From DATBRG01 sp036560445 (lineage in GTDB: Bacteria; Pseudomonadota; Gammaproteobacteria; Burkholderiales; Methylophilaceae), in NCBI GenBank assembly GCA_036560445.1, contig DATBRG010000006.1:12941-76940 (forward strand): a DNA stretch of 64,000 nucleotides, read 5' to 3'. Position 1 is the stretch's first letter. Every line of letters begins with the position of its first letter. The translations under genes and the position numbers were made by a program. This document shows, piece after piece, positions 43,431-52,807 of this stretch. The notes beneath the pieces are model-generated. The model saw only the letters and a list, made by a program, of their open reading frames with translations. It had not been told where the DNA came from and did no database searches.

Positions 43431-44890
43431 GCCGGGCCTTCGAAGACCTTATCAAGCACAGATAATCCAAAGCCCACACCAAAACCATTCGCATCGCTGG
43501 CGACTGCACCCAAACCACCTTTGCGGTTGGCAGATGACAAATCCACATGCAGCCATGGGATATCTCCCTCGATGAACCTGGACAGGAAGCGCGTAGCCAG
43601 CACGTGGTCAGCGCCGCCTTCAAGGGTGCACTGCTTGATATCCGCGATGCTACTCTCCAGCTCTTCCTCATAGTCTTCATCAAACGGAAAAGCGCAAACG
43701 CGCTCACCAGCAGAAGTGCCCGCCCCTATTGCCTTGCAGAGCAGCTCCGGGCGGTTACCCAAGATGCCGCTATAACGGTCGCCCAGCGCAGCGCCCATGC
43801 TGCCAGTCAAGGTGGCGAAGTCCATGATGAACTCAGGTTTATGCCGCGAAGCCAAAGTTAGCGTATCGGCCAGCACCATGCGGCCCTCGGCATCAGTATG
43901 CACGATCTCGATAGTGGTGCCGTTGAGGGCAGTGACTACATCATTCTGCTTGTATGCCAGCGGGCCGATATGGTTCTGCGCGATAGCCAGCCAGCAATCA
44001 ATTCTGATTGGCAGTTTGGATTGCGTTGCTGCCAGTAGTATACCCAGTGCTACGGCCGAGCCATTCATGTCTTCGTGCATGCCGTTCATGTATTTCGCGG
44101 GCTTGAGATTATGGCCGCCGGTATCAAAGCAGATGCCCTTGCCCACTAGCGCGATATGTTTTTTTGCTGCCTTGGGCATATAGCTCAGGTGCACAATTGC
44201 GGCATCCTGCGGCTCTGAGCCCTGGCCTACTGCCACAAAAGCACCTGCGCCCATCTTGGCGAGCTTCTTCATGTCAAACTCTGCATGCTGCCAGCCCTGC
44301 TCTTTGGCCAGCGCTTTTACCTTATCGCGGTAAATGGTCGGGGTCAGCTCGTTCGGCGGCAGCATGGTGAGCTGGCGAGTGAGCGTATTGCCTGCCACTC
44401 TTGCCGCCACATCGGCAAAACCATCCGCTTCTTTCCAGCCATGGATAGCGATGCTTTTCAGGGGATGCGGCTTTTGCTTGCCCTTGCGCGAAGGCAGCTC
44501 AGCTGCATTCACTGACGCTACATAAAACGCATCGCGCGCCGCTTGCTGGCGCTCGGTATCATCGCCATAGACAGCTATAGCCAGGGTTTGCGGTTTTTCG
44601 TCCAGCAAACTCTTGACCGCCTTGCGCAACAAGGTATGGCGCTGGAAAGTATTGAGCTTGCCATCAAGCACCAGCCAGCCGACCAGGGCGCCGTTTTCCA
44701 GCTCTGTAGTGATAGGCGCCTTGGCAAGATCGGCATATTCGTTTCGGCTGCGCTTCAGTTTCCTGGTGAGCACTTCGCCAAAAGCCAGGTTTTGCGGTTT
44801 CTGCGTAGGCAGCACCATCAAAATATGGGCTGCCGAGTCAGTCAGCTTTTCTATGGATAATGTAGAAGACTGCTTTAGTTGTATGGTCAT
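43427..44890 (-). CDS. M17 leucyl aminopeptidase family protein
   Basis: 487 residues, an N-terminal variable domain then the M17 catalytic domain (about 190-487). Metal and catalytic residues line up: GKGICFDTGG, NLKP, HEDMNGSA and HTDAEGRMVLAD (PepA-type NTDAEGR with His for Asn). A two-metal exopeptidase, cytoplasmic and hexameric in relatives. Also related to E. coli PepA, which has a separate DNA-binding role; that cannot be claimed here. First gene of the pair with DUF3095. Confidence 0.9.
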   Translation of the reverse strand: MTIQLKQSSTLSIEKLTDSAAHILMVLPTQKPQNLAFGEVLTRKLKRSRNEYADLAKAPITTELENGALVGWLVLDGKLNTFQRHTLLRKAVKSLLDEKPQTLAIAVYGDDTERQQAARDAFYVASVNAAELPSRKGKQKPHPLKSIAIHGWKEADGFADVAARVAGNTLTRQLTMLPPNELTPTIYRDKVKALAKEQGWQHAEFDMKKLAKMGAGAFVAVGQGSEPQDAAIVHLSYMPKAAKKHIALVGKGICFDTGGHNLKPAKYMNGMHEDMNGSAVALGILLAATQSKLPIRIDCWLAIAQNHIGPLAYKQNDVVTALNGTTIEIVHTDAEGRMVLADTLTLASRHKPEFIMDFATLTGSMGAALGDRYSGILGNRPELLCKAIGAGTSAGERVCAFPFDEDYEEELESSIADIKQCTLEGGADHVLATRFLSRFIEGDIPWLHVDLSSANRKGGLGAVASDANGFGVGFGLSVLDKVFEGPA

Positions 44891-45140
44891 GAAATTCCTC
44901 TAAATGCTAATAAATACAAGACTTATGGCGTGAATAACTATTTTGTGAAAAAGTCTAAAAACTTGACCAACCCGGCCAAAATCGCCAATATGACGGCTTT
45001 GCAATTGACCGTGCCTGCTGCATATCGCAACTACGCATAAAGCTTAAAACCTGATTATATAAGCTAATCATACCTAATAGACAGGCGGCAGCTAGCTCCA
45101 GCCTGTCTAACGAATACTTAAGTTTTCCGGAGACCTCTAC
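44891..45140. other. Intergenic region upstream of aceE
   Basis: 250 bp shared by the divergent aminopeptidase and aceE genes. No reading frame or strong hairpin is seen. Several TTGACC-like boxes (around 44960 and 45005) and AT-rich stretches near 45055-45070 could form promoters, but none has a convincing spacing. A GGAG ribosome site precedes the aceE ATG. Confidence 0.4.
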
Positions 45141-47795
45141 ATGGCATTAACCCCCGATACCGACCCGCAAGAAACCCACGAATGGCTTGATGCCATCGAA
45201 GCGGTTCTGGAACAGGAGGGAGCTGAGCGCGCGCATTTCCTGCTGGAAACGCTGATCGACAAGACTCGTCGTTCTGGCGCCTATCTGCCTTACAAAGCTA
45301 CTACGGCCTATGTGAACACCATTCCCACGCACTTGCAGCAAAAGCTGCCGGGCGACCCCGGTATGGAGCGCAAGATACGCGCACTGATCCGCTGGAATGC
45401 GATCATGACTGTGCTGCGCGCTAATGAGAAATCACCGGGCGTAGGCGGCCATATTGCCAGCTTCCAATCGGCTGCCACGCTTTATGACGTAGGCTTCAAC
45501 CACTTCTTCCGCGCAGCCAACGAAAACTTTGGTGGCGACCTGATATATTTCCAGGGCCACTCCTCGCCTGGTGTCTACGCACGAGCCTTCCTTGAAGGCC
45601 GGCTGACAGAAGAGCAGATGTCCAATTTCCGTATCGAGACCGGCGGCAACGGCCTCTCCTCGTACCCGCACCCATGGCTGATGCCGGATTTCTGGCAATT
45701 CCCGACCGTATCCATGGGCCTCGGCCCTTTGCAGGGTATTTATCAGGCGCGTTTCCTCAAGTACCTGCATGACCGCGGTATCGCCGACACCAGTGACCGC
45801 AAGGTCTGGGTATTCTGTGGCGATGGCGAGATGGATGAGCCTGAGTCATTGGGCGCGATCTCACTCGCCTCCCGCGAAAAACTAGACAACCTGATTTTCG
45901 TCATCAACTGCAACCTGCAGCGCCTGGACGGCCCTGTGCGTGGCAATGGCAAGATCATCCAGGAATTGGAATCAGATTTCCGCGGCTCCGGCTGGAACGT
46001 GCTCAAGGTCATCTGGGGCTCCTATTGGGACCCACTGCTGGCCATGGATAAGGATGGCCTGCTGAAGAAGCGCATGGAAGAAGCCGTGGACGGCGAATAC
46101 CAGAACTTCAAGGCCAAGGGTGGCGCTTATACTCGTGAGCACTTCTTCGGCAAATACCCGGAGCTCAAGGAAATGGTCGCGGCCATGAACGACGAGGATA
46201 TCTGGCGCCTGAACCGTGGCGGCCATGATCCGCACAAGGTCTATGCTGCTTATGCTGCTGCCACCTCGCACAAGGGCCAGCCAACCGTCATCCTGGCCAA
46301 AACCGTTAAGGGCTACGGCATGGGCGAAGCTGGCGAAGGCCAGAACACGACACACCAGCAGAAGAGCATGGATATCGCCTCGCTCAAGGCATTCCGCACA
46401 CGCTTTGACCTGCCTATCAGCGATGAAGAAGTAGAGAAACTCTCCTTCTACAAACCGGCTGATGACAGTCCGGAAATGCAGTACCTGCGTGCCCGCCGTG
46501 AAGCTATGGGCGGCTCTGTACCTGCTCGCCGCCGCAAGGGTAACGAACTCACCGTGCCAGCACTATCAGCGTTCGAAAACATGCTGGGTGCCACGGGTGA
46601 ACGCGAGATTTCTACCACCATGGCCTTTGTGCGCATTCTCTCCACACTGGTACGCGACAAGACCATAGGCAAATATGTGGTGCCTATCGTACCGGATGAG
46701 GCGCGTACTTTCGGCATGGAAGGCATGTTCCGCCAGCTTGGTATCTATTCGTCCGTCGGCCAGCTCTACGAGCCACAGGATGCCGACCAGGTGATGTTCT
46801 ACAAGGAATCCAAGGATGGCCAGATTCTGGAAGAAGGCATTAACGAAGCTGGCTCGTTCTCGAGCTGGATAGCAGCTGCGACTGCCTACAGCACTACCGG
46901 CACGCAGATGATTCCGTTCTATATCTTCTACTCGATGTTCGGCTTCCAGCGAATTGGTGACCTCGCCTGGGCCGCTGGCGATAGCCGTGCGCGCGGCTTC
47001 CTGCTTGGCGCTACTGCTGGCCGCACCACACTGAATGGCGAAGGCCTGCAGCACGAGGATGGCCATAGCCACCTGATGTCGGCCACCATCCCGAACTGCG
47101 TTTCCTACGACCCGACCTTTGCCTATGAGCTGGCCGTGATTATTCAGGAAGGCATGCGCCGCATGGTGCAGAACCAGGAAGATGTGTACTACTACATCAC
47201 CCTGATGAACGAAAACTACAGCCATCCGGAAATGCCCAAGGGCAGTGAAGAAGGCATCCTCAAGGGCATGTACCCGTTCAGTAAATCCAAGGCTAAGGGC
47301 CCCAAGGTCCAGCTCATGGGTAGCGGCGTTATCCTGCGTGAAGTCATCGCTGCAGCTGAATTGCTGGAAAAAGACTGGGGCGTCGCTGCCGATATCTGGA
47401 GCGTAACCAGCTTTACCGAGCTTCGCCGTGAAGGCCTGGATGTTGAGCGCTGGAATATGCTCAACCCGGAAAAACCCCAAAAAGAAACCTACGTAGGCAA
47501 GTTGCTGAAGAAAGCCGAAGGCCCGGTGATCGCCTCTACCGATTACATGAAGTCATTTGCTGACCAGATTCGCAACTTCATCCCACAACGTTTTGTGGTA
47601 TTGGGTACAGATGGTTATGGCCGTTCGGATTCGCGCGAGGCGCTACGCAACTTCTTTGAGGTCGACCGCTACTATGTGGTACTCGCCGCACTGAAGGCAC
47701 TGGCCGATGAAGGTAAGCTACCTGCAGCAAAAGCTGCCGAGGCCATCAAGAAGTACAAGATCGGCGCGACTAAACCCAACCCGACAACCGTGTAA
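45141..47795 (+). CDS. aceE: Pyruvate dehydrogenase E1 component, homodimeric type
   Basis: 884 residues, full length for the homodimeric E1. The thiamine-diphosphate motif is complete: GDGE at 227-230 and NCN at 256-258. Decarboxylates pyruvate and passes the acetyl group to lipoyl-E2. First gene of aceE-aceF-lpdA; aceF starts 31 bp downstream. The antisense frames over it are shadows. Confidence 0.97.
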   Translation: MALTPDTDPQETHEWLDAIEAVLEQEGAERAHFLLETLIDKTRRSGAYLPYKATTAYVNTIPTHLQQKLPGDPGMERKIRALIRWNAIMTVLRANEKSPGVGGHIASFQSAATLYDVGFNHFFRAANENFGGDLIYFQGHSSPGVYARAFLEGRLTEEQMSNFRIETGGNGLSSYPHPWLMPDFWQFPTVSMGLGPLQGIYQARFLKYLHDRGIADTSDRKVWVFCGDGEMDEPESLGAISLASREKLDNLIFVINCNLQRLDGPVRGNGKIIQELESDFRGSGWNVLKVIWGSYWDPLLAMDKDGLLKKRMEEAVDGEYQNFKAKGGAYTREHFFGKYPELKEMVAAMNDEDIWRLNRGGHDPHKVYAAYAAATSHKGQPTVILAKTVKGYGMGEAGEGQNTTHQQKSMDIASLKAFRTRFDLPISDEEVEKLSFYKPADDSPEMQYLRARREAMGGSVPARRRKGNELTVPALSAFENMLGATGEREISTTMAFVRILSTLVRDKTIGKYVVPIVPDEARTFGMEGMFRQLGIYSSVGQLYEPQDADQVMFYKESKDGQILEEGINEAGSFSSWIAAATAYSTTGTQMIPFYIFYSMFGFQRIGDLAWAAGDSRARGFLLGATAGRTTLNGEGLQHEDGHSHLMSATIPNCVSYDPTFAYELAVIIQEGMRRMVQNQEDVYYYITLMNENYSHPEMPKGSEEGILKGMYPFSKSKAKGPKVQLMGSGVILREVIAAAELLEKDWGVAADIWSVTSFTELRREGLDVERWNMLNPEKPQKETYVGKLLKKAEGPVIASTDYMKSFADQIRNFIPQRFVVLGTDGYGRSDSREALRNFFEVDRYYVVLAALKALADEGKLPAAKAAEAIKKYKIGATKPNPTTV

Positions 47796-47826
47796 TTTAA
47801 AGACGCCACTTTAAGGAATTCAAAGC

Positions 47827-49155
47827 ATGGCAATTAAAGACGTACTCGTCCCCGATATCGGTAATTTCGATTCTGTTGACGTCATTGAGGTACTGGTAAA
47901 AGCTGGTGACAGCGTCAGCAAAGATGACTCGCTGATTACGCTGGAATCCGATAAGGCTTCGATGGATATTCCTGCGCCATTTGCTGGCACAGTGAAGGAA
48001 ATCAAAATTAAGGTGGGTGACAAGGCTGCGCAAGGCGCGCTGATTCTCACTATGGACGCGGCTGAGAGCGACGCTCCAGCTGCCAAGCCAGCACCAGTGG
48101 CAACACCTGTAGTTACCACGCTGCAGGAGCAACCCATTCCTGCGCCAACACGGCCAGTGGTTGAAGCACCCAAGCCTATCGCGCCGGTGCAAAAGCCAGA
48201 CCCAGTAGGCGCCAGCATTGTGACGCACCCCGGCAAGCTTTCGCACGCCAGCCCTTCGGTACGTAAATTTGCGCGTGAACTCGGCGTCAATCTGGCGCTG
48301 GTTGCAGGTAGCGGCCCCAAGAACCGCATCCTGCAGTCCGATGTACAGGCCTTTGTAAAAGGTGAGCTGGCCAAACCACGTAGTGAGAATATGGGCACTG
48401 GTGGTGCTGGTCTTTCGACCCTACCGATGCCAGTCATTGATTTTAGCCAATTCGGCGAGATTGAAACCAAACCACTGTCACGCATCAAAAAACTTTCCGG
48501 TGCCAACTTGCATCGCAATTGGGTGACTGCTCCCCATGTCACGCAGTTTGATGAAGCTGACATTACCGACCTCGAAGACTTCCGCAAATCCATGTCGGCA
48601 GAAGCCGAGAAACGTGGCGTCAAACTGACCCTGCTGGCTTTCCTAATGAAGGCAGCAGTCAATGCATTGCGCACCTATCCCAACTTCAACGCCTCGCTCT
48701 CACCGGAAGGCGACAGCTTGATCATGAAGCAGTATTACCACATCGGGTTTGCCTGTGACACGCCGGATGGGCTTGTAGTACCTGTTGTCCGCGACGTGAA
48801 CCAGAAAGATGTGCTGGATATCGCGCGCGACCTGGCCGAGCTCTCTAGCAAAGCACGCGAACGCAAGCTCAAGATCGAGGAAATGCAAGGCGGCTGCTTT
48901 ACCGTCTCCAGCCTGGGCAGTATCGGCGGCACTATGTTCACGCCTATCATCAATTGCCCGGAAGTGGCGATTCTCGGTGTTTCGCGCTCATCCATGCAGC
49001 CGGTGTATGACGCCAAGAGCAAGAGCTTTGAGCCGCGCCTGATGCTGCCACTTTCGCTGTCGTATGACCACCGCGTGGTTGATGGTGCCGATGGTGCACG
49101 CTTCACTAGCCACATGCGGATGATGCTGTCCGACGTACGCCGTCTCTTGCTGTAA
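47827..49155 (+). CDS. aceF: Dihydrolipoamide acetyltransferase (E2)
   Basis: 442 residues. One lipoyl domain (1-77, modified Lys K43 in SDKAS), an Ala/Pro linker, a peripheral-subunit-binding domain (about 138-180, SPSVRKFARELGVNL) and a catalytic domain ending in DHRVVDG (H415, D419). Enteric AceF usually has three lipoyl domains; this has one, the other lipoyl being on LpdA. Builds the core of the complex. Confidence 0.96.
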   Translation: MAIKDVLVPDIGNFDSVDVIEVLVKAGDSVSKDDSLITLESDKASMDIPAPFAGTVKEIKIKVGDKAAQGALILTMDAAESDAPAAKPAPVATPVVTTLQEQPIPAPTRPVVEAPKPIAPVQKPDPVGASIVTHPGKLSHASPSVRKFARELGVNLALVAGSGPKNRILQSDVQAFVKGELAKPRSENMGTGGAGLSTLPMPVIDFSQFGEIETKPLSRIKKLSGANLHRNWVTAPHVTQFDEADITDLEDFRKSMSAEAEKRGVKLTLLAFLMKAAVNALRTYPNFNASLSPEGDSLIMKQYYHIGFACDTPDGLVVPVVRDVNQKDVLDIARDLAELSSKARERKLKIEEMQGGCFTVSSLGSIGGTMFTPIINCPEVAILGVSRSSMQPVYDAKSKSFEPRLMLPLSLSYDHRVVDGADGARFTSHMRMMLSDVRRLLL

Positions 49156-49164
49156 GGAAACCGG

Positions 49165-50958
49165 ATGAGTAATTTAGTAGAAGTATTGGTACCGGATATC
49201 GGCAATTTCGATAGCGTCGATGTCATTGAGGTGCTGGTCAAAGTCGGCGACGTCATCGCCAAGGAAGATTCGCTGATCACGCTAGAATCGGACAAGGCTT
49301 CGATGGATATTCCATCGTCACATGCCGGCACGGTCAAGGAATTGAAAGTCAAAGTTGGTGATAAAGTCGCCAAGGGCGCGCTAATTCTCCTTATTGAGGA
49401 AACGGCTAGCGCCTCCCCTGCTGCTTCGGATGCAAAGCCAGAGCAAGTTAGCAAGGCGCAAGCGGCGCAGACAGTACAAGAAGTACAGCCAGCCGCAAGC
49501 AACGCAGCTAACACCGCTGTGGCAAGCCAGACGGTGCCACATGGCGACATTCATGCTGAAGTGGTTGTTTTAGGAAGTGGCCCCGGTGGCTACACCGCTG
49601 CTTTCCGCGCTGCCGATTTAGGCAAGAAAGTCGTTCTTATCGAGCGCTACGCCACGCTGGGCGGCGTCTGCCTCAACGTTGGCTGCATCCCATCCAAGGC
49701 TCTATTACATACTGCTAAAGTCATTACCGAAGCTGAAGAAACCTCGCATCATGGTGTGAGCTTCGGCACGCCCAAGATTGACCTCGACGCATTACGTAAC
49801 TGGAAAGCCAATGACGTCGTCGCCAAACTTACCGGTGGCCTCGCGCAGATGGCCAAGCAACGCCAGGTAACCACTGTGGTTGGCGTCGGCAAATTCACCG
49901 GCCCGAACCAGATCGCCGTCACCGCGGCTGATGGCAAGGTAACAACCATCTCGTTCGATAACGCCATCATTGCCGCTGGCTCACAAGCTATCAAGATGCC
50001 TGGCGTAGCAGAAGACCCGCGCATCATGGATTCCACTGGCGCACTTGAGCTGGCCGATATCCCAAAACGCATGCTGTTGGTCGGTGGCGGTATCATCGGT
50101 CTGGAAATGGGCACTGTATATGACGCTTTAGGCTCTAAAGTCAGCGTAGTCGAGCTTTCCGACGGCCTCATTCAAGGTTGCGACCGCGATCTGGTAAGGC
50201 CGTTGCAAAAGCGTATGGAAAAGCGTTTTGAGAAGATTATGCTGAACACCAAAGTGACCAAGATGGAAGCCAAAAAAGACGGCATCCATGTTAGTTTCGA
50301 GGGCGAAAATGCGCCGACTGGTGTCGAACTCTATGACCGCGTACTGGTGGCCATCGGCCGCCGTCCCAATGGCAAGAATATTGGCGCCGAGAACGCCGGC
50401 ATTGCGGTAGATGAGCGCGGTTTCATTGCTGTCGATAAGCAAATGCGAACCAACGTGCCGCATATCTTTGCGATTGGTGACATCGTTGGCCAGCCCATGC
50501 TGGCGCACAAGGCCACGCATGAAGGCAAGGTTGCCGCGGAAGTCATCGCTGGCCACAAAGTGGAATTCCAGGCTATGGCAATTCCGTCAGTCGCCTACAC
50601 CGATCCGGAAGTAGCTTGGGCAGGCATCACCGAAATCGAAGCCAAGGCCAAGGGTATCGAAATCGAAAAAGCTTCATTCCCATGGGCTGCCAGTGGCCGC
50701 GCGCTATCCATTGCTCGCACCGAAGGTACAACCAAGCTGATTTTCGATAAGGAAACACACCGCCTGATTGGCGCAGGTATTGTCGGCGTCAACGCTGGCG
50801 AATTACTGGCTGAAACAGTATTGGCAATAGAGATGGGTGCAGATGCCCATGACCTCGGTCTGACGATTCATTCCCACCCAACACTCTCAGAAACAGTCTG
50901 CTTCGCCGCCGAGATGAAGGAAGGTACTATTACCGACCTTTACATCAAGAAACGTTAA
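49165..50958 (+). CDS. lpdA: Dihydrolipoamide dehydrogenase (E3) with N-terminal lipoyl domain
   Basis: 597 residues. The first ~80 are a lipoyl domain (K44) nearly copied from AceF; a linker rich in Ala/Gln/Ser follows. The rest is a flavoprotein disulphide reductase: FAD motif GSGPGGY (137-143), redox disulphide C169/C174 in GGVCLNVGCIPSK, the NAD motif GGGIIGLE and the catalytic HSHPTLSE. The lipoyl extension is typical of Neisseria-type and other betaproteobacterial E3. A strong terminator follows. Confidence 0.96.
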   Translation: MSNLVEVLVPDIGNFDSVDVIEVLVKVGDVIAKEDSLITLESDKASMDIPSSHAGTVKELKVKVGDKVAKGALILLIEETASASPAASDAKPEQVSKAQAAQTVQEVQPAASNAANTAVASQTVPHGDIHAEVVVLGSGPGGYTAAFRAADLGKKVVLIERYATLGGVCLNVGCIPSKALLHTAKVITEAEETSHHGVSFGTPKIDLDALRNWKANDVVAKLTGGLAQMAKQRQVTTVVGVGKFTGPNQIAVTAADGKVTTISFDNAIIAAGSQAIKMPGVAEDPRIMDSTGALELADIPKRMLLVGGGIIGLEMGTVYDALGSKVSVVELSDGLIQGCDRDLVRPLQKRMEKRFEKIMLNTKVTKMEAKKDGIHVSFEGENAPTGVELYDRVLVAIGRRPNGKNIGAENAGIAVDERGFIAVDKQMRTNVPHIFAIGDIVGQPMLAHKATHEGKVAAEVIAGHKVEFQAMAIPSVAYTDPEVAWAGITEIEAKAKGIEIEKASFPWAASGRALSIARTEGTTKLIFDKETHRLIGAGIVGVNAGELLAETVLAIEMGADAHDLGLTIHSHPTLSETVCFAAEMKEGTITDLYIKKR

Positions 50959-50980
50959 CCATCGGTTAACGCAGTAAACC

Positions 50981-51010
50981 AAACCCCAAGTTCTTACGAG
51001 CTTGGGGTTT
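50981..51010 (+). terminator. Rho-independent terminator of aceE-aceF-lpdA
   Basis: 10-bp perfect stem (50981-50990 with 51001-51010, AAACCCCAAG/CTTGGGGTTT), 10-base loop, then CTGTTTTTG. A second short palindrome (GTTAACC at 50954-50960 with GGTTAAC at 50964-50970) overlaps the lpdA stop. The right arm lies inside the 3' end of the opposite gene at 50994-51359. Confidence 0.85.
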
Positions 51011-51359
51011 CTGTTTTTGCGGGAGCTGCTGCTGGTGCGGCTTTTGGTTTGGCGGCGGCGCGTGGCTTGGCCGGGGCTTTAGGCTTGGCAGCTGCTTTGG
51101 GCTTCGCCACGGCTTTCGGTTTGGGCGTAGTAGCAGGCTTGGCTTTAGCGGCTGGTTTTGCTGCCGTTTTAGGCTTCGCTGCTGCCACCTTTGGTTTAGA
51201 CTTGGCCGCCGGCTTCGCTTTGGCTACAGGTTTTGGGCTTGGCTTTGGCGCTGGCTTTTCTTCCATCACCTTGCTTAGTACCTTCTTGCCCACGAATATA
51301 GCCCCGACTATCGCGGCCTTCTTGGCTAAAGACTTAAGTGCTGATTTAAAAATACCCAT
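50994..51359 (-). CDS. Histone H1-like Lys/Ala/Pro-rich protein
   Basis: 121 residues from the ATG at 51357-51359, preceded by a strong AGGAGG (51369-51364). Residues about 1-30 form a hydrophobic-basic helix (FKSALKSLAKKAAIVGAIFVGKK). The rest is a low-complexity tail of KPKAAAKPK and PAKPRAAAK units, like eukaryotic H1 tails and bacterial histone-H1-like proteins (AlgP/Hc type). A DNA-compacting or nucleoid role is likely, but a membrane anchor cannot be excluded because of the N-terminal hydrophobic helix. Its stop lies within the lpdA terminator loop. Confidence 0.8.
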   Translation of the reverse strand: MGIFKSALKSLAKKAAIVGAIFVGKKVLSKVMEEKPAPKPSPKPVAKAKPAAKSKPKVAAAKPKTAAKPAAKAKPATTPKPKAVAKPKAAAKPKAPAKPRAAAKPKAAPAAAPAKTETPSS

Positions 51360-51367
51360 ACTGCCTC

Positions 51368-52039
51368 CTATTGGCAATTAACCTGCTTGAGTTCACTTCC
51401 GGGGAAATCCGGCTTCAGTTTATCAATTTCCGCGGCATTGTCAGCAGACATATTATTAATCAGCAGACTAGCCTGGCCTTTTTCCTGGTTGCGAATCCCT
51501 TTTACGGCGGAAACCACGCCCTTGCTCTTTACCTCTTCCAGCAGTTTAGTCGCTAATTGCTCATCCTTGAATACCCCTAGCGATATTGCGTAACGCCATT
51601 GTGGTTCTTGTACGATAACACTGGGTTCCACACCCAGCGCTTTTAATTCTTCCACCTTGGCTTGTGCCTTCTGCAAAGAAGGCTGACGCGGGAGATAAAC
51701 CCAGTAACGCGTTGCATCCTGCGAGCTTTGCTGCTTCACTGTAGCATCAAGCGAAAATTTGGTCAGGATATTCTTGGCGCGCGGCAAGTTAGCCAGTGAA
51801 AAGCTGCCCCACTCATAACAACTCAACTGCTCAGGTGCGGGCGGAACCGACTCCGCAGGCTTGGCCTCAGCAGACTTTTTTGGCAGCTCCTCGATTTCCT
51901 TAGGGGTAAGCAGCTTTATTTTTTCAGGGTCAAGGGGCTGATGGCTGGCAAGCTGAGGCGTGGGTGGTGCTTTGCTCAGGTTAAAATATCCAAATAGCAG
52001 GACATTCAGCAGCAGCAACGACCAGGCAATCCATTTCAT
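51368..52039 (-). CDS. SPOR-domain envelope protein
   Basis: 223 residues. One N-terminal membrane helix (about 2-20), a Pro/Lys/Glu-rich linker and a C-terminal SPOR region (about 100-185; YWVYLPRQPSLQKAQAK, WRYAISLGVFKDEQLA). SPOR domains bind glycan strands of denuded peptidoglycan at the division site. It overlaps coaX by 4 bp in the birA-coaX-SPOR order common in betaproteobacteria. Confidence 0.87.
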   Translation of the reverse strand: MKWIAWSLLLLNVLLFGYFNLSKAPPTPQLASHQPLDPEKIKLLTPKEIEELPKKSAEAKPAESVPPAPEQLSCYEWGSFSLANLPRAKNILTKFSLDATVKQQSSQDATRYWVYLPRQPSLQKAQAKVEELKALGVEPSVIVQEPQWRYAISLGVFKDEQLATKLLEEVKSKGVVSAVKGIRNQEKGQASLLINNMSADNAAEIDKLKPDFPGSELKQVNCQ

Positions 52040-52794
52040 TCAACAGCACCTTTTTCCATTAACAACAAACCTTGTAGCACCAGATTATCCGCGATGACTA
52101 CATGCTTGGCTACCTCTGCATCGCTAGCCAGCACATCAGCCAGTAGAGCTGCATCACCACCATTGAGTATGCAGCGAGGTGGCTCGTTTTCACGATATTG
52201 CAGGTTAGCAAACATGGCCTTGATGGCCCCCGCAGCGGCGAGCAAAACCCCTGAGTAGACTGCATTGCCAGTGCTAACCGGGAAATCGCTGAAACTACCC
52301 GGCAACTCTGCGATACCTGCCGTACCATGCGCCAGACTTTGCTGCATCAGCCTGATGCCCGGCACAATCAGCCCACCAACAAAAACACCATAATGGCCAT
52401 CCGTTGCCAGCGCATCAATCGTAAGTGCGGTGCCTGCATTCACCACCACACACGGCTTGTGATAGTGGTGCCAGGCCGCGATAAGCGCAGCCCAGCGGTC
52501 AGCACCCAATTGCTGCGGGCTAGCATAGCCATTCTTCACGCCACAGGCAGAGCCGGTCGGCATTATCCAGCGTATAGATACATCCAAAGTACCCAGCAAG
52601 GCCTTCAGCGTTTCAGCAACTGCCGGGCCTGCCACATTGGATATCACCACACGCTTACAGCTTTTCCATGCAAGCGGCACCTGCATCGTGGCCAGATCAA
52701 TATTCAGGCATGCGCCGTGCACCTGCAGCTCACCGGCAGCATCGAATACGCCCCACTTGGTGCGGCTATTACCGGCATCTATCGCCAATATCAT
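52036..52794 (-). CDS. coaX: Type III pantothenate kinase
   Basis: 252 residues. ASKHA-fold kinase, first step of CoA synthesis. Motifs: DAGNSRTKWG (residues 6-15, phosphate and metal), GADRWAALIAAW (pantothenate site) and VVNAGTALTIDAL. Overlaps the SPOR gene and follows birA by 13 bp. Confidence 0.95.
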   Translation of the reverse strand: MILAIDAGNSRTKWGVFDAAGELQVHGACLNIDLATMQVPLAWKSCKRVVISNVAGPAVAETLKALLGTLDVSIRWIMPTGSACGVKNGYASPQQLGADRWAALIAAWHHYHKPCVVVNAGTALTIDALATDGHYGVFVGGLIVPGIRLMQQSLAHGTAGIAELPGSFSDFPVSTGNAVYSGVLLAAAGAIKAMFANLQYRENEPPRCILNGGDAALLADVLASDAEVAKHVVIADNLVLQGLLLMEKGAVE

Positions 52795-52807
52795 GGATCA
52801 ACGCCCA

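Noticed and set aside
46566..47480. 304-codon frame on the minus strand opposite aceE
   Set aside because: Antisense shadow of strongly biased codons in aceE; aceE has complete E1 motifs over the same DNA.
47820..49550. Two long minus-strand frames opposite aceF and the lpdA start
   Set aside because: They repeat the same Ser/Thr/Ala-rich reading of the two copied lipoyl domains, a by-product of the duplicated coding sequence.
51049..51381. Low-complexity region read as a tandem DNA repeat or CRISPR-like array
   Set aside because: Repeats vary at each unit and are explained by Lys/Ala/Pro codons of one gene; no spacers.
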